Source: Bacteroidales bacterium UBA1205 (GTDB taxonomy: Bacteria > Bacteroidota > Bacteroidia > Bacteroidales > WCHB1-69). Taken from it: 64,000 nucleotides of DNA. The stretch spans positions 1 to 64,000 of the forward strand of contig DBXT01000057.1 of assembly GCA_002309615.1 (NCBI GenBank), read 5' to 3'. Below are positions 62,739 through 64,000 of this stretch, piece after piece. The stretch's first letter is position 1, and each line of letters begins with the position of its first letter. Made by a program: the position numbers and the translations under genes. The notes under the pieces were generated by a model. It searched no databases and was not told the DNA's origin. It saw only the letters and a program-made list of their open reading frames with translations.

Positions 62739-64000
62739 TTGGCACAAAAAGAAAAAAATACTCAAGATACTCCTTTGATGAAACAATATAATGCTTTCAA
62801 GGCGCAATACCCTGATGCATTGTTATTGTTCAGAGTGGGGGATTTTTATGAAACTTTCGGGGAAGATGCCGTAAAAGCATCCAAAATATTAGGAATAGTG
62901 CTCACCAAGCGCAGCAACGGAGCCGCTGCAGATATGGATTTGGCGGGGTTCCCGCATCATGCTATTGACACCTATTTGCCCAAATTGGTGCGTGCAGGGT
63001 ACAAAGTGGCTATTTGCGACCAATTGGAAGATCCTAAGTTAACCAAAACCTTGGTAAAACGGGGCGTTACCGAATTGGTAACACCGGGGGTATCGTATAA
63101 TGATCAAATATTAGACACCCGCCAAAATAATTTTCTGGCAGGCATACACATGCAAGCCAATGATGCCGGAGTAGCTCTTTTGGACGTGTCCACCGGTGAA
63201 TTTTATGTGGCTCAAGGTAAATTTAATTATATAGAAAAACTTCTGCAAAGTTTTGCCCCCAACGAGGTGATAGTGGAAAAATCAAAATTGCCTTTGTTTA
63301 AAACCACTTTCGGCGATAAATTCTTTTGCTCCACTTTTGAAGACTGGGTGTTTACCCCCGATTTTGCCTATGAACTGTTGCTGAAACATTTTCAGGTAAG
63401 TTCTTTTAAGGGTTTTGGCGTGGAAGAATTGCCGATGGGATTGATAGCAGCAGGAGCGTGTATGCATTACTTGTTTGAAACACAGCACGATAAAGTTTCG
63501 CATATTACCAAATTATCTCGTTTGGAAGAAAACAAATACGTGTGGTTGGACAAATTCACCATACGAAATTTGGAATTGATGGATACGCCCAACGAAAAAG
63601 CAATCACCTTGTTAGACGTGATAGATCATACCATATCGCCTATGGGGGCGCGTATGCTGAAAAAATGGATGCTTTTGCCGCTTAAAGATAAAACGGCAAT
63701 AGAACGCCGCTTGCATATAGTGCAATTTTTGATAGACAATGCTTCCTTTTCATCCCGGCTCAACACCTACATTTCACAAGTGGGCGATTTGGAGCGTTTG
63801 ATATCCAAGGTGTCGGTCTCCAGAGCCAATCCCAAAGAGCTGTTGCAGGTAAAGCGTGCTTTGTATGCAATAGAGGAAATAAAACATTTAACAGACAGCA
63901 TTGAGGATACCCATTTGCAAAGCATAGGAGAACAGCTCAATACGGCTGTAGCCTTACGCAATCGCATAGAAGACACCATTGCCGATGACGCTCCTATGAA
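62739..64000 (+). CDS. mutS: DNA mismatch repair protein MutS (3' end outside window)
   Basis: The first 420 codons of MutS, which binds mismatches and recruits MutL. The N-terminal mismatch-binding domain has the conserved RVGDFYETFGEDA with the Phe-x-Glu wedge, followed by LAGFPHHAID and KVAICDQLEDP. The connector and core regions run to the window edge (TLLDVIDHTISPMGARMLKKWM). The ATPase domain lies outside. A TTG at 62739 is the likely start because it gives the usual spacing to the Phe-x-Glu motif; an ATG at 62778 would shorten it by 13 codons. Confidence 0.94.
   Translation, partial: MAQKEKNTQDTPLMKQYNAFKAQYPDALLLFRVGDFYETFGEDAVKASKILGIVLTKRSNGAAADMDLAGFPHHAIDTYLPKLVRAGYKVAICDQLEDPKLTKTLVKRGVTELVTPGVSYNDQILDTRQNNFLAGIHMQANDAGVALLDVSTGEFYVAQGKFNYIEKLLQSFAPNEVIVEKSKLPLFKTTFGDKFFCSTFEDWVFTPDFAYELLLKHFQVSSFKGFGVEELPMGLIAAGACMHYLFETQHDKVSHITKLSRLEENKYVWLDKFTIRNLELMDTPNEKAITLLDVIDHTISPMGARMLKKWMLLPLKDKTAIERRLHIVQFLIDNASFSSRLNTYISQVGDLERLISKVSVSRANPKELLQVKRALYAIEEIKHLTDSIEDTHLQSIGEQLNTAVALRNRIEDTIADDAPM

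Noticed and set aside
1..64000. CRISPR array, tRNA, rRNA, IS element or prophage
   Set aside because: No regularly spaced repeats, cloverleaf-like sequences, transposase or phage structural genes were recognised anywhere in the window.

Overview
The window is chromosomal DNA from a member of the Bacteroidota, most likely the Bacteroidales. The evidence is the AT-rich coding sequence, the Bacteroidota type promoter -7 box (TAnnTTTG) in front of many genes, proteins ending in type IX secretion (T9SS) sorting domains, a PorV/PorQ-family protein, a TonB-dependent receptor with a carboxypeptidase-regulatory-like N-terminus, and a division and cell wall (dcw) cluster in Bacteroidota order. No rRNA, tRNA, CRISPR array, insertion sequence or prophage was recognised.

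Layout. 1-3067 (minus): two lipoproteins, a transglutaminase-like one running off the left edge and a YD-repeat-like one. 3221-5423 (plus): ffh and folD. 5503-7921 (minus): a three-gene operon with a steroid 5-alpha-reductase family membrane protein, an old-yellow-enzyme-type oxidoreductase and a DUF3127 protein with an SSB-like tail. 8096-11895 (plus): a phosphofructokinase with PPi-type residues, two DUF1573 proteins, a so-called asparagine synthetase B-like secreted protein and a small lipoprotein. 12049-21526 (plus): TonB receptor, 1503-residue T9SS cargo and PorV-like protein, which look like one surface system. 21609-22482: greA and a HIT protein. 22780-25404: a small accessory lipoprotein cluster.

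25611-40321 (minus) is the dcw cluster, read as mraZ-rsmH-ftsL-ftsI-murE-mraY-murD'-ftsW-murG-murC-ftsQ-ftsA-ftsZ, ending at a strong terminator. Its striking feature is murD', which keeps only the C-terminal Mur ligase domain (181 codons instead of about 440) and has changed substrate-binding residues. 40693-46512 (minus): a hydroxyacid dehydrogenase, prs, a T9SS protein with duplicated FN3 domains, maf, upp and a small outer-membrane protein. 46622-48280: an S41 protease.

48304-50839 (minus) is a degraded Rhs locus: a decayed Rhs stub, a candidate immunity protein, an N-terminally truncated Rhs tip and a lipoprotein, with a 113-bp direct repeat marking the two Rhs copies. 51029-64000 (plus): O-antigen-ligase-like protein, lpd, fabD, a dipeptidase E-like peptidase, a PHP phosphatase, B12-dependent ribonucleotide reductase, a thioesterase, a small membrane protein, a TonB-type regulatory-domain protein, miaA and the start of mutS.

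The best candidates for new biology are the reduced murD in an otherwise complete cell wall operon, the TonB/T9SS-cargo/PorV trio, the Rhs cassette remnant, the 5-alpha-reductase plus OYE pair, and the small-ORF/DUF4221-like/thioredoxin-like lipoprotein cluster.
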